Program-made: the position numbers and the translations under genes
The notes under the pieces: generated by a model
Told to the model about the DNA's origin: nothing
Database searches by the model: none
Seen by the model: only the letters and a program-made list of their open reading frames with translations
Shown: positions 35,782 to 46,946 of the stretch, one piece after another
Layout of the letters: every line of letters starts with the position of its first letter
How positions within the stretch are numbered: position 1 is the stretch's first letter
NCBI GenBank assembly: GCA_027475525.1
Contig: JAMWFC010000005.1
Location: forward strand, 1,934,019-1,998,018
From: Macrolepiota albuminosa
Taxonomy: Eukaryota > Basidiomycota > Agaricomycetes > Agaricales > Agaricaceae
Length of the DNA stretch: 64,000 bases
Direction: 5' to 3'

Positions 35782-36206
35782 TGTCACAACCTGCACCAAC
35801 CTGCAACTCTGGAACAATCCTGTCACTTGCCCCATCTCAGTCTTGTATTTGGAGGCATTCCACTAAGCCACTGTACCTGACCCATCCAGTTGGTGGAAAC
35901 CCCCCTCTGTTGGTCAGTAGTCATGTGCTAGTGATGTTTTCCCCAACTCTTATCAAATTTGGGCTCAAAGGCTTCATGCCAGGATATTGCCCCTATCAGG
36001 GTCAATCTGCCACCTTCTGGGTCAGTCAGGTTTACTTTATGTTGAGAGACATTCCACTAAGCCACAGTGGCTTGGTGGAATGTCTCCCAACATCTTGGAG
36101 TACCCTTGCCAGCCACCCCATCACCTTGAGCCTGCAGGAGAACACCAGCCCATCAAAACACCAGGTCAGTGTCACCCTGGCTAGAACTGGCCAATTGGAT
36201 CTGACA
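35782..36206. repeat. Unidentified repeat with a long palindrome
   Basis: Starts TGTCACAACCTGC and ends GGATCTGACA, resembling an LTR, but flanks AATAT and CTTAT do not match. It contains the palindrome at 36039-36093 and a second copy of the arm motif ATTCCACTAAGCCACTG near 35860. A 168-codon open frame across it is low-quality and not claimed as a gene. Confidence 0.4.
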
Positions 36207-36210
36207 CTTA

Positions 36211-36467
36211 TTAGAAGTTGACTCCCTAAAACATGAGCAAGTACTGTGCACTAGGTAGGAATACTGGTAAGTATAATATCTATACTAATATGTAAGTAGA
36301 CTTACCCTCAGTTGATGTGTACTTGACTGAGGGTAATATGCACTGTCAGTTGGTATATATATTGTGCTGTCTCTATATTAAGGGTAAGATATAATGAAAT
36401 AGATGAATGTACATTGACCCTTTGTCGGTCATCAAACTTGAGACGCTTATGGTGTCTAGCGTCTAAC
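36211..36467 (-). repeat. Copia LTR relic, minus strand
   Basis: Its right end, read on the minus strand, is GAGGAGGAG followed by TGTTAGACG, the same purine tract plus LTR start seen at 51625-51640 in the intact Copia element (GAGGAGGAG-TGTTAAG). It also has the CCCTCAGT...ACTGAGGG hairpin (about 36304-36333) found in that LTR. So a related, older Copia copy ended here. Confidence 0.5.
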
Positions 36468-36963
36468 ACTCCTCCTCATCATAAGCGGCACTGTCGATAG
36501 ATAGTAGTGCTAGTATACACATCCAGGTAATAAGCCATACATGATACCCTACCCATGCATGGAATGTCATGCTGGCAACAAAGCCTGGCAGACGTTGACC
36601 CATACAAAGCCAAGTAAGGGTGCACATCCATGTAATGCCGAACATGGAACACCACCTGGATTGTGCCCTCTGGTAGCCCATGTATACCCGGTTATAAGGT
36701 ATCCATGGCGCTTTTGTTCTTGTAGATGCCATATGTTGTTATTTCTTTTACATAACTTTCCTTAACAACCGCTTAGTTTCACTTAAATATGTTGTAGGTA
36801 GGTGGCTTCTCGCAATTCGAGGACTTACAGCAGTTTACACCGCGAGACTCTATTAGTGTGCCGTGACTCTAGCCAACGTCAGAGATTCCTTTCGCTGCCT
36901 TACGTAAAGTGCTGTCTTCTGACCTAAGTCCCTGTTCCGCAAGGTCTCTTTCTTCTTGCCATA
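36468..36963. other. Copia-derived flank and promoter region of the E2 gene
   Basis: 36468-36760 has an open minus-strand frame ending in DSAAYDEEEC, adjoining the LTR relic, possibly a Copia remnant. 36760-36963 precedes the E2 start codon and would hold its promoter. I see no clear TATA box. Confidence 0.3.
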
Positions 36964-37777
36964 ATGGATGCCCGACTTCGGCGTGTTAACAAGGAAATAA
37001 ATGGTATGTAGGTTACTTCAATCTTGCGTTTACACCATTTATCTGATAATTTCAAATCTCAAGACTGCAAAAACGACAAGACATCGAACATCAAGATCGA
37101 CCTCATCGACGATAACCCCTTCCATCTAAAGGGATCATTCCCTGGTCCAGAAGGAACGCCCTACGAAGGTGGCACATTTGAAGTCGTGAGTGGATTATTC
37201 ACACGATTAAGGTAGCTTACACTCGTATAACTTGAACAGGATATTGTTATTCCCGAAGGTTACCCTTTCCAACCTGTGAAGATGAAATTCATTACGAAAG
37301 TCTACCATCCCAACGTCTCTTCTGCATCGGGTGCCATCTGTCTTGATATTCTCAAAGATGCTTGGTCGCCAGTCCTTACCCTCAAGTCGACCCTGATTTC
37401 ACTCCAAAGTCTTCTGTGCTCGCCTGAACCTAATGATCCTCAAGATGCAGAGGTTGCAAAGCATTTCACGACAAGCAAGAACAGTTTCGATACAACTGCG
37501 ACCTTTTGGACACAGATGTACGCCGGTGGGCCAGGTCCCAAAGGATCCAAAGCCAACGTTCAGAATGAAATTGCCCTTGCGGGTTTAGAAGCCTCACATG
37601 TAGAGCAGTTCACGTCTTTGGGTTTTGACAAACGAAAAGTGGTACGTGTCTTTGTACCCTGCTTCTACCCTGCGTTCATCTGTTGTATAGATCGATGTGC
37701 TACGGAGACTGAACTACCGTGGCGCAAATGTCGCACAGATCAACGAGGATAGGGTCGTCGAGGAACTATTGAGATGA
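36964..37777 (+). CDS. UBC1: Ubiquitin-conjugating enzyme E2, UBC1/E2-25K type with C-terminal UBA domain
   Basis: Four exons: 36964-37003, 37064-37185, 37240-37641 and 37691-37777, with introns of 60, 54 and 49 nt and good GT-AG sites; total 216 residues (yeast Ubc1 has 215). The UBC fold spans about residues 5-150. The HPN motif is residues 77-79 and the catalytic Cys is residue 88 in [14 protein letters not shown], the same number as in yeast. The UBA domain (about 178-216) has [19 protein letters not shown] and ends DRVVEELLR. The family takes ubiquitin from E1 and builds K48-linked chains in proteasomal degradation and stress responses. All key residues are intact, so this is a live host gene. 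Confidence 0.95.
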
Positions 37778-38591
37778 GATGTAGAATACAATTCTAATTC
37801 TGGGTTAACTGACATAATATGTACAAGGCCAGGGATGTATCGGATTTATCAGTTATGACATGAAGGCCAACGTTTTCCACAATGTTGACAGATAGTTTAA
37901 AGTTGGGAATGACTGGTCATAATCAACATCGCTGTTTTGTCTTTCTTTGATCTGATACTCACGGAAGATATTGATCCATGTGGCCTCGAGGTCATCGCCC
38001 TACTTACTATTCTCACCGTATGTCAAAAAGAGGCATGTCCTACGAGCGAAATGGCATCAGGGACACATGTCGTTTCTTATCTCTCCATTACCTTCCCCTT
38101 GGATTGGCAGTTTTCTGTACGCCTTCGACCTGAGAGTCTTAACACAAGCAAAGGTCTGAGTGAACTACGGAACTGGTTCCACTCACACCTCCTCTCGTAG
38201 TTCACGTGATTGTCGCAACTTCATGGGTGATAAGTTGCAAAAACAAAGTTGAGATGACATCGAATTTGGCAGAATTGTATTTTTACACCTAACTCGGACG
38301 GTTGATGTTCACATGTTTTCTGAATGAAGCTTGAAGGCTTGGTAGTGGAGCGGGAGCAACCAAAATTGACAGGAATAGACGGAGATAATTCGGTATGACG
38401 ATAAGGTCCGAAGGATGTGCTCATCAGGTCAAGAGCCATCGCTGAGATCCACCCTGCGACTTCTATCTGCGCGCACATGAAGATCACCCAATGCACAAGA
38501 TACAAAATTCTCCTACGCATCAACGGGAAACACGATTTTACAATAGTATACATTTGCAGAATTAATACTATCATGGCTGATCATATACTCT
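37778..38591. other. Intergenic, nothing supported
   Basis: Lies between two convergent genes (E2 on plus, carboxypeptidase on minus). A short open frame at 37937-38200 has no features of a conserved protein. Confidence 0.5.
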
Positions 38592-40757
38592 CTATGTTGG
38601 AGTAAGGCTCTGGTTACGCATGATTTGAGTAAACATTTGAGCTGCTGCTTGCCCCACAGCCAAGGTTCCGAACTGTAGTCGGACACCCTGAGTCTGATTG
38701 CGTTTCATACCGAACGATAAGGACAAACCTTATACGCAGGAACCTCGTGACCGGCTCCAAAAACGCGAATGTAGGAGAATGTTCCTGCATTCTTATAAAT
38801 AGCAGTCACTTGACCGTTGACAGTGTAATTAGCAAATTGTTGTTGTTGATACAGAGGCGTAAATTTCGTTTGCAATGCATCAACCTATTACTATTGTGAG
38901 TAGCGATACGTGACGTCAAGACATAGCTGACCATAGCCTCAACACCGTTGAAGTTGAGGATGTAATCCTGTCGCGAACACAGATCTGAATCAAGTCAGTT
39001 CAAACTGATTGCAGCTTTCAACTTACTGCATCTCCGTCATAGACAATGACCCTGACCTACGAGAGAGCCAGACTCGATTTCAGCCAACAGGGAGTCAGAA
39101 CGTCAGAACGTACTCCTGCATTGATGACCGTCTCCAAGTCCGGCCTCGAATTCCTCATCCAGTCGCCTACCACCAAGATTAATATCTATGCTCATAGTAC
39201 CAACACACCAGACAGACCTGTGGAAGCAAAATTGCTGTACACAATGTTGTTCGACTCGTGCCATGTGACTTCTGCTCCAATCTTAGTCCTAACCGATGCA
39301 AGGAATTGGCTGAATTCAGGAGGGTAGGGATCAGGGTTGGCCGTCAGGACATAGTAAACCTTGACAGCGACAATGTCAGAAAAAAAGGGAAAGTTCGGGT
39401 GAAAATGTGTGCTCGCACATCCCAATTTCCAGCCAAAGGAGAAAGTATGCGGTTGTTGCAGAAGCTTTGAGCTGCTGAACAAACCGAGTTTGTACCGCCG
39501 TTATAACAGTTCGTGATCTGAGTGAATAACGATTGAGTATCTCCACTAAGTACATAAATGTGATTTTACTTGTTCGCGACAGCCACCGCTGGAAGTCCAA
39601 GACGCGTTAGCGCGGTCAATAGTCGAGGATGATACGAGGGCATGATAAGGATTCGAACCAGCATAGGTAATGTATCCAGGATATTGGTTCAGGGGATCCT
39701 GAACGTATTCTTGCTAATCAGGAGCAGGGCCACGCAAAGAGAAAGAAGTTACCGTCAGTCCATCACCAACACCGAGGACCTTGAGATTAAGTTTGAAGCC
39801 TGAGACAGTCCCGGCATCAATAGCTGCATTCTGGCTCAGGAAGTGCCTAGAGTGACACGACTCGAGATGTTGCATCAAAACGCAGCAGGTAGCACTCACG
39901 CTGCAAACGTAGGTCCATAATGTCCACCATAACTAGATAACTTTGTCAGCCGTCTTCCACACTAAGAAGCGGAAAGACTTCTTACGATTCAGTCCAGATA
40001 GCCAAATCGTTCGCCAGAAACTTGGAGAACCTCGAGTCCTTGAAGAAAATTTGCAAAAAGGTCCATACATCGGCCGCAGCCTCCTGGGATGTTCCAACGT
40101 TCGTATCGCCGTGGGAGAAGCCCACACCAACTGGTTGATCGATAAAGAGAACATTCGCCTCGTTATTCCAGGAAAATGGATTCAGGGAGACGGTGGAGCT
40201 GTCGTTGTTGATACGACAAGGACCAAGTTCTTGGAAAAGGCCGATCATACTCGAACTTCCCGGCTATGCATCCAGAATAATATTGAGTATGTACGAATGT
40301 GACCGTATATCAAAGAGTAAGCGTACCCCTCCGTTGAACCATAGAGCCAAGGGAGCCGTATCTGAATTTTTGCGTGCCGCAAAGAACCAGAACCTGTGTC
40401 GAGCAATAAATTTATCAACTTGAATCACTTGATGCACAACACACCAGATACTCTCAGTAGCAGTTAGATCACCATACCCGGAGGCCTGGTAGACTCCTGG
40501 CGTAGTTTCTAAAACACAATTGAGGGTAACGTCCGGCGTGGTAAGAGACATGACTATTTACCACATACACCGGAATTCTCAGTCACACGAAGTAGTCCAG
40601 GAGTTGTGGCAACAGTAGAGGTATCTTCTAACACCTGAGGCTTCAGAGCAGAAGGTGTTGGAACACCACCTAGAACGCCATCAACGACTGGGACTTGACC
40701 ACCGAAGACGCCAATCACAGGAAAGGCGGAGAGACAGCTTAGAGTATACCAAAACAT
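38592..40757 (-). CDS. Secreted serine carboxypeptidase (peptidase family S10)
   Basis: Minus strand, many exons. The start at 40757 (CACC-ATG) gives a signal peptide, [20 protein letters not shown]. Then come the S10 landmarks: [26 protein letters not shown], oxyanion region [31 protein letters not shown], catalytic Ser in TESYGGHYG (formed across an intron, about 39925-40000), catalytic Asp in VIVYDGDA joined to [12 protein letters not shown] (about 38935-39050), and catalytic His in [10 protein letters not shown] (about 38725). The last exon ends at the stop 38592. The family usually has NGGPGCSSM; here the Cys is Ser. Exon junctions between 39000 and 39900 were not all resolved. Likely role is secreted or vacuolar release of C-terminal amino acids. 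The promoter faces the gene at 41389. Confidence 0.88.
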
Positions 40758-41388
40758 GGTGGATGGGGTGATTTTGTCACAAAGACAACAATTTCGCATC
40801 TTTTAAAGCAACGAAAGGGTCCAATATTATAGACGGATGCATCCTCCGGATCTGTATGCGGTAGACATAGATGCAAGAACTCATCCAAGGCCGTAGATAG
40901 AAGGGAAGCCCTACTCCCATATCAAGGTCACAAGAATAGTTAGGACGATAACGAGACCTGTATACATATGGACAAATTCTTCCGACTGACAAGATCCACA
41001 TGCATTTGATAACGGAAAATCTGAGTCCATGAGGACAATCATCCTACAATGGCAGATAGGTCATTTCTATGCCATTTGAAGGGAAGGATGTCAAATTTCG
41101 TTGACAGAGAAATCAAGCATAGTCTGCAAGGTCGTATTGTTGCCATATTGCAGATGGAGGGTCATGGTCGCATGACAGCAGGTATAAGTCATGTGAATCT
41201 ACTTCGAAGCCTTGTAACGAAAGCCAATCGCGCTACAGCTGGGATGCCCGAGGCCAACGGGGATATTCTCCATATGAACGAAACAAATTCAGGAGGAAAC
41301 GACTACATACATATTTGGGTAAGTACTCACGGTGTCGGTCAAATAAATAAATACATATCCACACATCAAACGAAGTTGTGGCCATTCC

Positions 41389-42264
41389 ATGCCCCATAAA
41401 CGTGCCAAATTTTCTGCGAGGCAAAATGAACGAAAACAGAGGTATCTGTGCTGATTTCTCTAGATCTCTCTTCATTACATATCTGATTGTGTTCAAGAGG
41501 GGATAATTTGGCACCACAGAAGGACTGTTTGAATAACGAACCCATTCCAAAAGCGATCGCCCGTGTCTTGAACGCAGCAACGATCAGGGAGCAGTATAAA
41601 TTAAGGAAGAGGAAACTCGAAGATGATGACGGACAGACACAGATTAGTAAACGGAGAAAACAGAATGACGTTGTGGGCGATTCAAGAAGCCGGAGGAAAG
41701 AAGCGCGGGCCACTTCAAAACTCACCATTAAGCCCGGGGAATCGATTCAACATTTTAATCGGTACGGGCCTCGCATTGTCGACCATGAGTTGGCTGATTA
41801 GCAACCGTTATACTCTTAGCCGGGTCGAGGATGACATGCGACCCCTCGTAAAGGCTGCAGTCCAATCTTCAAATACTACTGTTCGTAACGCAGTCAAGGC
41901 AGAACAGAAGAAAAACCTCTCGAAGAAAACACAAAATGCTACGGACAATAAGAAAATCTCTCAGACGGCTCCTACACTTCTTGTTCCAGTTGCGAATCCC
42001 GACAAGCATGCCAATAACGCCAAAGAATTTCTTACGCATTCTTCCTCCGCTCCTCGACGATTGAATGATATCGCCCAGGCTCCACCTGAGTTCAAACGAC
42101 TTCCTCGGGGCGCTGTTTCTTCAAACCCAGGGGTTGGAGGAAAACTAGATGGCGTAATATCCATGGCACAAAAGCAGCTGATGGAGAAGGAACGGGAGAA
42201 AGCTATTGCAAGATACAGAGAGTTGAAGAGTCGCCAGCGGTTCCAAACAGATGGGGGAAATTGA
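41389..42264 (+). CDS. Small basic nuclear-type protein, CCDC137 / UPF0653-like
   Basis: Three exons: 41389-41441, 41498-41761 and 41821-42264 (introns 56 and 59 nt, GTATCT...CAAG and GTACGG...TTAG). I chose the ATG at 41389 because it splices in frame to the conserved PKAIARVLNAATIREQY block. The protein is Lys/Arg-rich with a coiled middle. The key joined motif is IKPGESIQHFNR then RVEDDMRPLVKAAVQ, similar to the GES-x-F-x-RVE core of a fungal family related to human CCDC137, and it ends in a KEREKAIARYRELKSRQR helix. Nuclear or nucleolar location is inferred from charge and family. Family identity is moderately sure, gene structure well supported. Confidence 0.7.
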
Positions 42265-42354
42265 AGTACCTAAGACCTCGATCCAATAATTGGCTGCCGA
42301 GGCCCCAGGCCTCACTCATCGGTGAGTCAACATTCCTGATCACAACTCCCTTCA

Positions 42355-42990
42355 TGAAACTCGCGATTATTCTTGTGTTACCTGCGCCATCACACTCCTT
42401 AGCCCTAATATGTTTCGCTACTACGTTTGGTGCTGATCGGATTCTAACGGTTGCTATATAGATGACTCCGCTGTCACGCGTATCGACCGCCTACTTTAAA
42501 TACCATGTAATAGGTGATTTTCACACCGCCTCCAGGGACCAACTTCAGGTACTATATCGAATGTCTACTGTCCGTAACACTCGTTTTCCATTCCTTCTGA
42601 GAATCAGCAATATCCCTTCATCCTCAATGTTTCAATTGATAACGCTGCCTCAAATATCTCTGCGAGCTTGTTACGCGCGGACCCTAACATTGAACTTGTG
42701 GATACCCATTGCTTCCGTTCCTTCATGTCAGATCAGGACTCCAATAGAAACCACCCAAAACGATCATTTATATGATTCTGCCAGCTTCCAATAATTTCAC
42801 GTCTGGAATAGTCATAAATGAGCCTCAGGTCCGAGTGGGACTTCTCCCTAGGACTTGCGTCCGTTCTATATGGTTCGTGGCACTAATAGCTGGACCGCCT
42901 ATCAGAACCAGTTATACGATAGATTTCCATCAGAAATAGTCAAGAAAGGTAATCTCAATGGTGTGCAATACTTGCAAAAAGCTCAGTAAA
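42355..42990 (+). CDS. Unrecognised spliced gene or gene remnant
   Basis: Exon-like pieces connect in one direction. A signal-peptide-like start MKLAIILVLPAPSHSLALI (42355) is followed by DDSAVTRIDRLL near 42460, GDFHTASRDQLQ (42513-42548), a GTACTA...ATCAG intron, then QYPFILNVSIDNAASNISA (from about 42607). After an unresolved junction, SNNFTSGIVINEPQ splices (GTCCGA...CCTAG) to DLRPFYMVRGTNSWTAYQN and ends in VQYLQKAQ at about 42990. I cannot join every piece without a stop, so it may be decayed. The TRxD...GD spacing vaguely recalls fungal haloperoxidase/peroxygenase proteins but is not enough to name it. Confidence 0.35.
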
Positions 42991-43688
42991 ATTATCGTCC
43001 GAAAAGCTTGTACTATCATATGTTTCACCTGTCTATCCCCGACTCTGAACGACTACACACCTCGAACCAGCACGATTGAAACTATGAAACGCAGCTGACA
43101 GGGGCTCCTAAGCCTTAATGAGAAAGATGCTCCAAAATACAATTCGAATATAGCAGCCAACTCTATCAATATCTGATTCATTGTCAACGCACCGGTAACC
43201 GCATCAATAATCACCCTAATTTGCTCACAGACAGGACACGCTGTGCGGCCGCCCATAGGTTTTATGTGAGGAACTTACATGATGTCTCGATCTTAGGAGC
43301 TCAAAAAGGTGATAGTGATACTGCACTTACCTCCGTAGACCCGGTAAGCGTGTCATTACCTCTCACGGACGAGATCAGCGTTGGGTGACCCCAATGGGCC
43401 TGCATCAGCGGGCATCATGTCTGCTCTGTTGCCGGCGAAATGGAAGCTAAATCCGGGATATCAGTCCTCGAACGGACGGCAAATCCGGAGCTAACGTGTT
43501 CCAGTGCTGCTGTCATCAGCGTTGCGTTCTGTTAACTATGTATGTACCTGCTGCCAAACGCTAGTCAGCTCTAGTTGGCAGGTCATATTTAATCTCCCGT
43601 GCCCGGCATAGGGGATTCCATATTTTCTCCCCACCTTTTCTGGTTCCGCGACGACGCCTAGCAAGTGCAAGCCTGGCCCTCGTCACAG
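42991..43688. other. Intergenic, nothing firm
   Basis: Upstream region of the transporter gene. A minus-strand open frame at 43053-43256 with a CPVCEQIR segment has no supporting start context or homologue I know. Confidence 0.4.
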
Positions 43689-45407
43689 ATGTTTGACATC
43701 AACTCAAAGGCTCATGTCACCTTAACTCCGTCCATTCCCCGCGCGGATATCGAAAGTTCAGATCCTCAGCTGCTACAAAATGAAATTCTGGAGACGAAGG
43801 AGATGCGTGCTCATGGTTCAATGTCTCCCTCCAGTGTCTCAATGACCGACACCGCATGCAATTACGAATACCCAGAAGGTGGCTTCAGGGCTTATCTTAC
43901 AGTTTTTGGGGCCTTCCTGGCTCTCTTCTCCTCGTTCGGCCACATAAGTTCATTTGGTACATATGAGGCGTGGTACTCTGAGCACCAACTTCACCAACTC
44001 CCCTCTTCCACAATTTCCTGGATCGGTTCTCTTCAGCTTTGGGTTTTCTTCTTTTCTGTACGCGTTGTACTACGTTTTCCCGTCGTGTGAAGTTAACATC
44101 ACCAGGGTGGCCCTACCGGACAACTTTTCGACAGATATGGGCCAACATGGCTCATGTCCGCTGGAACTGTTACATATATCTTCTCGATAATGATGACGAG
44201 CTTGTCATCGCATTTTTACCAGTTCGTCCTCGCGCAGGGTATCCTCTTCGGCCTCGGTGTCGGCCTGTTGTGGGTTCCTCGTTCGTTTTCACTCATCTAA
44301 TCACGTCCAGCTGATCACATTTTGCAGATTCTACCCCTCCCTAGCGAGTGTCGCGACCTACTTCTGCAAATATCGAGCGACGGCGTCGGGAATCGTAGCA
44401 GCCGGATCCAGCATCGGTACATTCCGTACTTCTAGTCAACTCTAATGATGATGCTAAAACCATATTAGGCGGCGTCGTTTTTCCTATCATTCTCCAACGC
44501 CTATTCGTATCCGTGGGATTTGGATGGGGGGTTCGCATATCAGGTCTTGTCAGTGCAGTATGCTGCATCATGGCGACGCTGTGTGTGAGCAGTAATTCGC
44601 CTTCGAAACGAACAGATCTCTGCATAACATTGAGAACCTTCTCCGATACCAAATACATCCTTCTCACCATCGGTTCCTGTCTAGTAGCTCTAGGTACGTC
44701 TTCTAAATCCAGACTCGCTGACACATAAAGAAACACGCGCTGACTTCACGTATCATCATAACCAGGTCTGTTCATACCCCCGTTTTACATTGTTCAATAC
44801 GCCGAACACCTCTCGATCTCTCAGGGGAAAGCTTTCTACGTCCTCGCCGTGCTGAACGCCGGCGGTGTGTTTGGGCGCATTGCGCCCGCGTGCCTCTCCG
44901 ACTCCCTCGGGCGTTTCAACCTCCTCATCCCCTCCGCCTTCTTCTCGGGAATTTCCTCTCTCGTTTTCTGGATATTCACGAAGGATCTGGCGGGACTGAT
45001 GGTGTTCGCCGCGGTGTACGGGTTTTTCTCTGGGGCGTTTATATCGGTCATGACACCATGTGTGGCTCAGATCTCGGATTTAAGTCAGATAGGGGTAAGG
45101 TTTGGCATGCTGTATAGCGTCATTTCTTTCCCGTGAGCATTTTCTTTCCTTTTCTCTTCTTTGCCCTTTCGAATTTTCGAGAGTTTCTTCTCTCGCGATA
45201 TCCCGCGTTCCATCTCACAAAGGTTGACTGACGGGGCTCTAATTCAGGTCGTTGGTAGGCGGACCAGCCGCTGGCGCGCTTCTAGCTCGAGGTCACGGAT
45301 CCTTCAACGGCATGATCTTCTTCTCTGGATCCACAGTCGTCGCAGGCTCTCTTTTCATCCTTCTTTCAAGGCTTAGCATAAACCCGCGGATATTTGCTCG
45401 GGTCTAG
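43689..45407 (+). CDS. MFS transporter of the monocarboxylate (MCT/MCH) family
   Basis: Six exons: 43689-44057, 44106-44269, 44328-44416, 44469-44693, 44766-45132 and 45248-45407; introns 48, 58, 52, 72 and 115 nt, all GT-AG; 457 residues. A cytosolic acidic N-terminus leads to YPEGGFRAYLTVFGAFLALF (first membrane helix, with the family's GG-x-x-x-Y-x-x-V pattern). FGTYEAWYSEHQLHQLPSST, GGPTGQLFDRYGP after helix 2 and VATYFCKYRATASGIVAAGS also match fungal MCT homologues, as does GGVFGRIAPACLSDSLGRFN in the second half. About 12 helices. Likely a plasma-membrane transporter of small acids or riboflavin-like solutes; the substrate cannot be told from sequence. No broken frames. Confidence 0.9.
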
Positions 45408-46354
45408 ACTTTCACCTTCATCAAAACAGAGGCTGTTCGAACAAGACACCCATCTCACATCGTATTCCATGCATCCTGGACTTCTCCCCCCACGCCCATC
45501 CTCAGCAATATCAAGCTTGTATTTTTACAGTACTGATTAGTAAAAAAAGGGAAAGTATGTATATATCACCATTAACGTTGTCAACGGAGACCGGTATTCC
45601 TTGATACCAAATTGCAATACCTATATAGTTTAACTATTCACACAGGTCACGCCATCTATTAATACAATAACATTATTGTTTACGTTATCCCTATGCACAG
45701 TCGTGATGTAATGGATAGGTCGCAGACATAGCAATCGCTATGTAACCACTAGAAGAGCGTAGAAAAGTTCATCATCAAGAGTAAAGAAAAGAAAAGGGGA
45801 AAAACAAAGAAAGTGATAAACGGGGCCGAACTTGATTGGCAGTGAAACGATGTTCAAGTCAAAAGTGAAACTGCCCCGAGTTCATCATTATTGATCCAGA
45901 GAGTTCGTAGTTTAGAGTACCCATTTAGCCAAGGCCCCAAATCAATCAATTTTGTACTTTGTGTTGTCCTTGATACCAGATTATCCCACATCACGTCATC
46001 TATATACAGATATCTTATTGTTTCCAGCGCGCAGTCGTGATGGAGCACATAGGTCCCGGACACAACACGACGCAACCGTGATCTTCGAATGAAAGAAAGT
46101 GACAGTTCATCACCAAGGGACAAAAGCCGAGGGAAAGTGAAGTGAGCACGAGCAACGCCGAACTTCTCAAGTCCAGAGTAGTAAATCGGAGAATTGATGC
46201 AACCGAGTTCATCGTTCGTTAAGGTATTTGATACTAAAGAACGGAATTGGGGGGTGGTCCATTTCCAATTCCATTTCACCGGGCCTTAGCACACACGTCA
46301 ACTCGATCTTGTGACTTCTGATGTACTCTTTGATACCAGAATACCCCTTACATA
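45408..46354 (-). pseudogene. F-box/leucine-rich-like gene fragment with an internally duplicated block
   Basis: The minus strand is open from 46279 to 45854 (141 codons), with leucine-rich segments such as LEKFGVARAHFTFPRLLSL and LGPWLNGYSKLRTLWINN that resemble the LRR tails of basidiomycete F-box proteins. The block 45960-46200 has a degraded second copy at about 45600-45850 (shared CAGTCGTGATG, AGTTCATCA and GCCGAACTT segments). The upstream part was split from its flank by the Copia insertion at 46355. I am unsure whether a functional gene remains. Confidence 0.3.
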
Positions 46355-46815
46355 TGTTAAGATCTCGACACCGTAGGTGCGCTTTGACCACCACCCTTTC
46401 ACATCAATCGCGTCCCCATCACAATCACAACACTACGGCCACCATTCTTTCATATCACATCTAAATCACACTTCCTTTGTACCGCACTTCATTGTCATGG
46501 ACCACATATATTGAGCTACGATACAGAATGCACCCTCAGTCATTTACCTACAGACTGAGGGTGAGCTCATTTCGAATACCTATACTATACATTTGACTAA
46601 TCGTACCTTAGACTATCAGACTAACGAATAGTCTGTATTATTTAGGTACAGAAAATCTATACTATACATTTGACTAATCGTACCTTAGACTATCAGACTA
46701 ACGAATAGTCTGTATTATTTAGGTACAGAAAATGCAGTCATTTACCTACAGACTGAGGACTATCAGACTAACGAATAGTCTGTATTATTTAGGTGTCAAG
46801 GATCAGATTATAACA
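46355..46815 (+). repeat. 5' LTR of the Copia element
   Basis: Contains the hairpin CCCTCAGT...ACTGAGGG (about 46532-46560), the GACTATCAGACTAACGAATA motif repeated near the end, and the extra 77 bp (46580-46656 duplicated at 46657-46733). Confidence 0.93.
46580..46733. repeat. 77-bp exact tandem duplication in the Copia 5' LTR
   Basis: Copies at 46580 and 46657. The 3' LTR has one copy, and the LTR length difference is exactly 77 bp. Confidence 0.93.
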
Positions 46816-46826
46816 GGTTATGGGCC
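46816..46826 (+). other. Primer binding site, complementary to initiator-Met tRNA anticodon region
   Basis: GGTTATGGGCC directly follows the LTR. Its complement GGCCCATAACC matches the anticodon stem-loop of eukaryotic initiator tRNA-Met (CAU anticodon), the half-tRNA priming known for Drosophila copia and Ty5-like elements. The local fungal tRNA is not in the window. Confidence 0.75.
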
Positions 46827-46946
46827 TATTGCTGCTTAACTGAACTTGATTCCTACATCGATTTATCTACCGAACCGGCTGTTCGGCTACTTTCTTTAGG
46901 CGACAAAAAACTGTGTCTCCTTATACTCTGATACTCTACACTAAAG

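Noticed and set aside
37937..38200. Small plus-strand ORF between the E2 and carboxypeptidase genes
   Set aside because: No conserved features, and it sits in the 3' intergenic space of two convergent genes.
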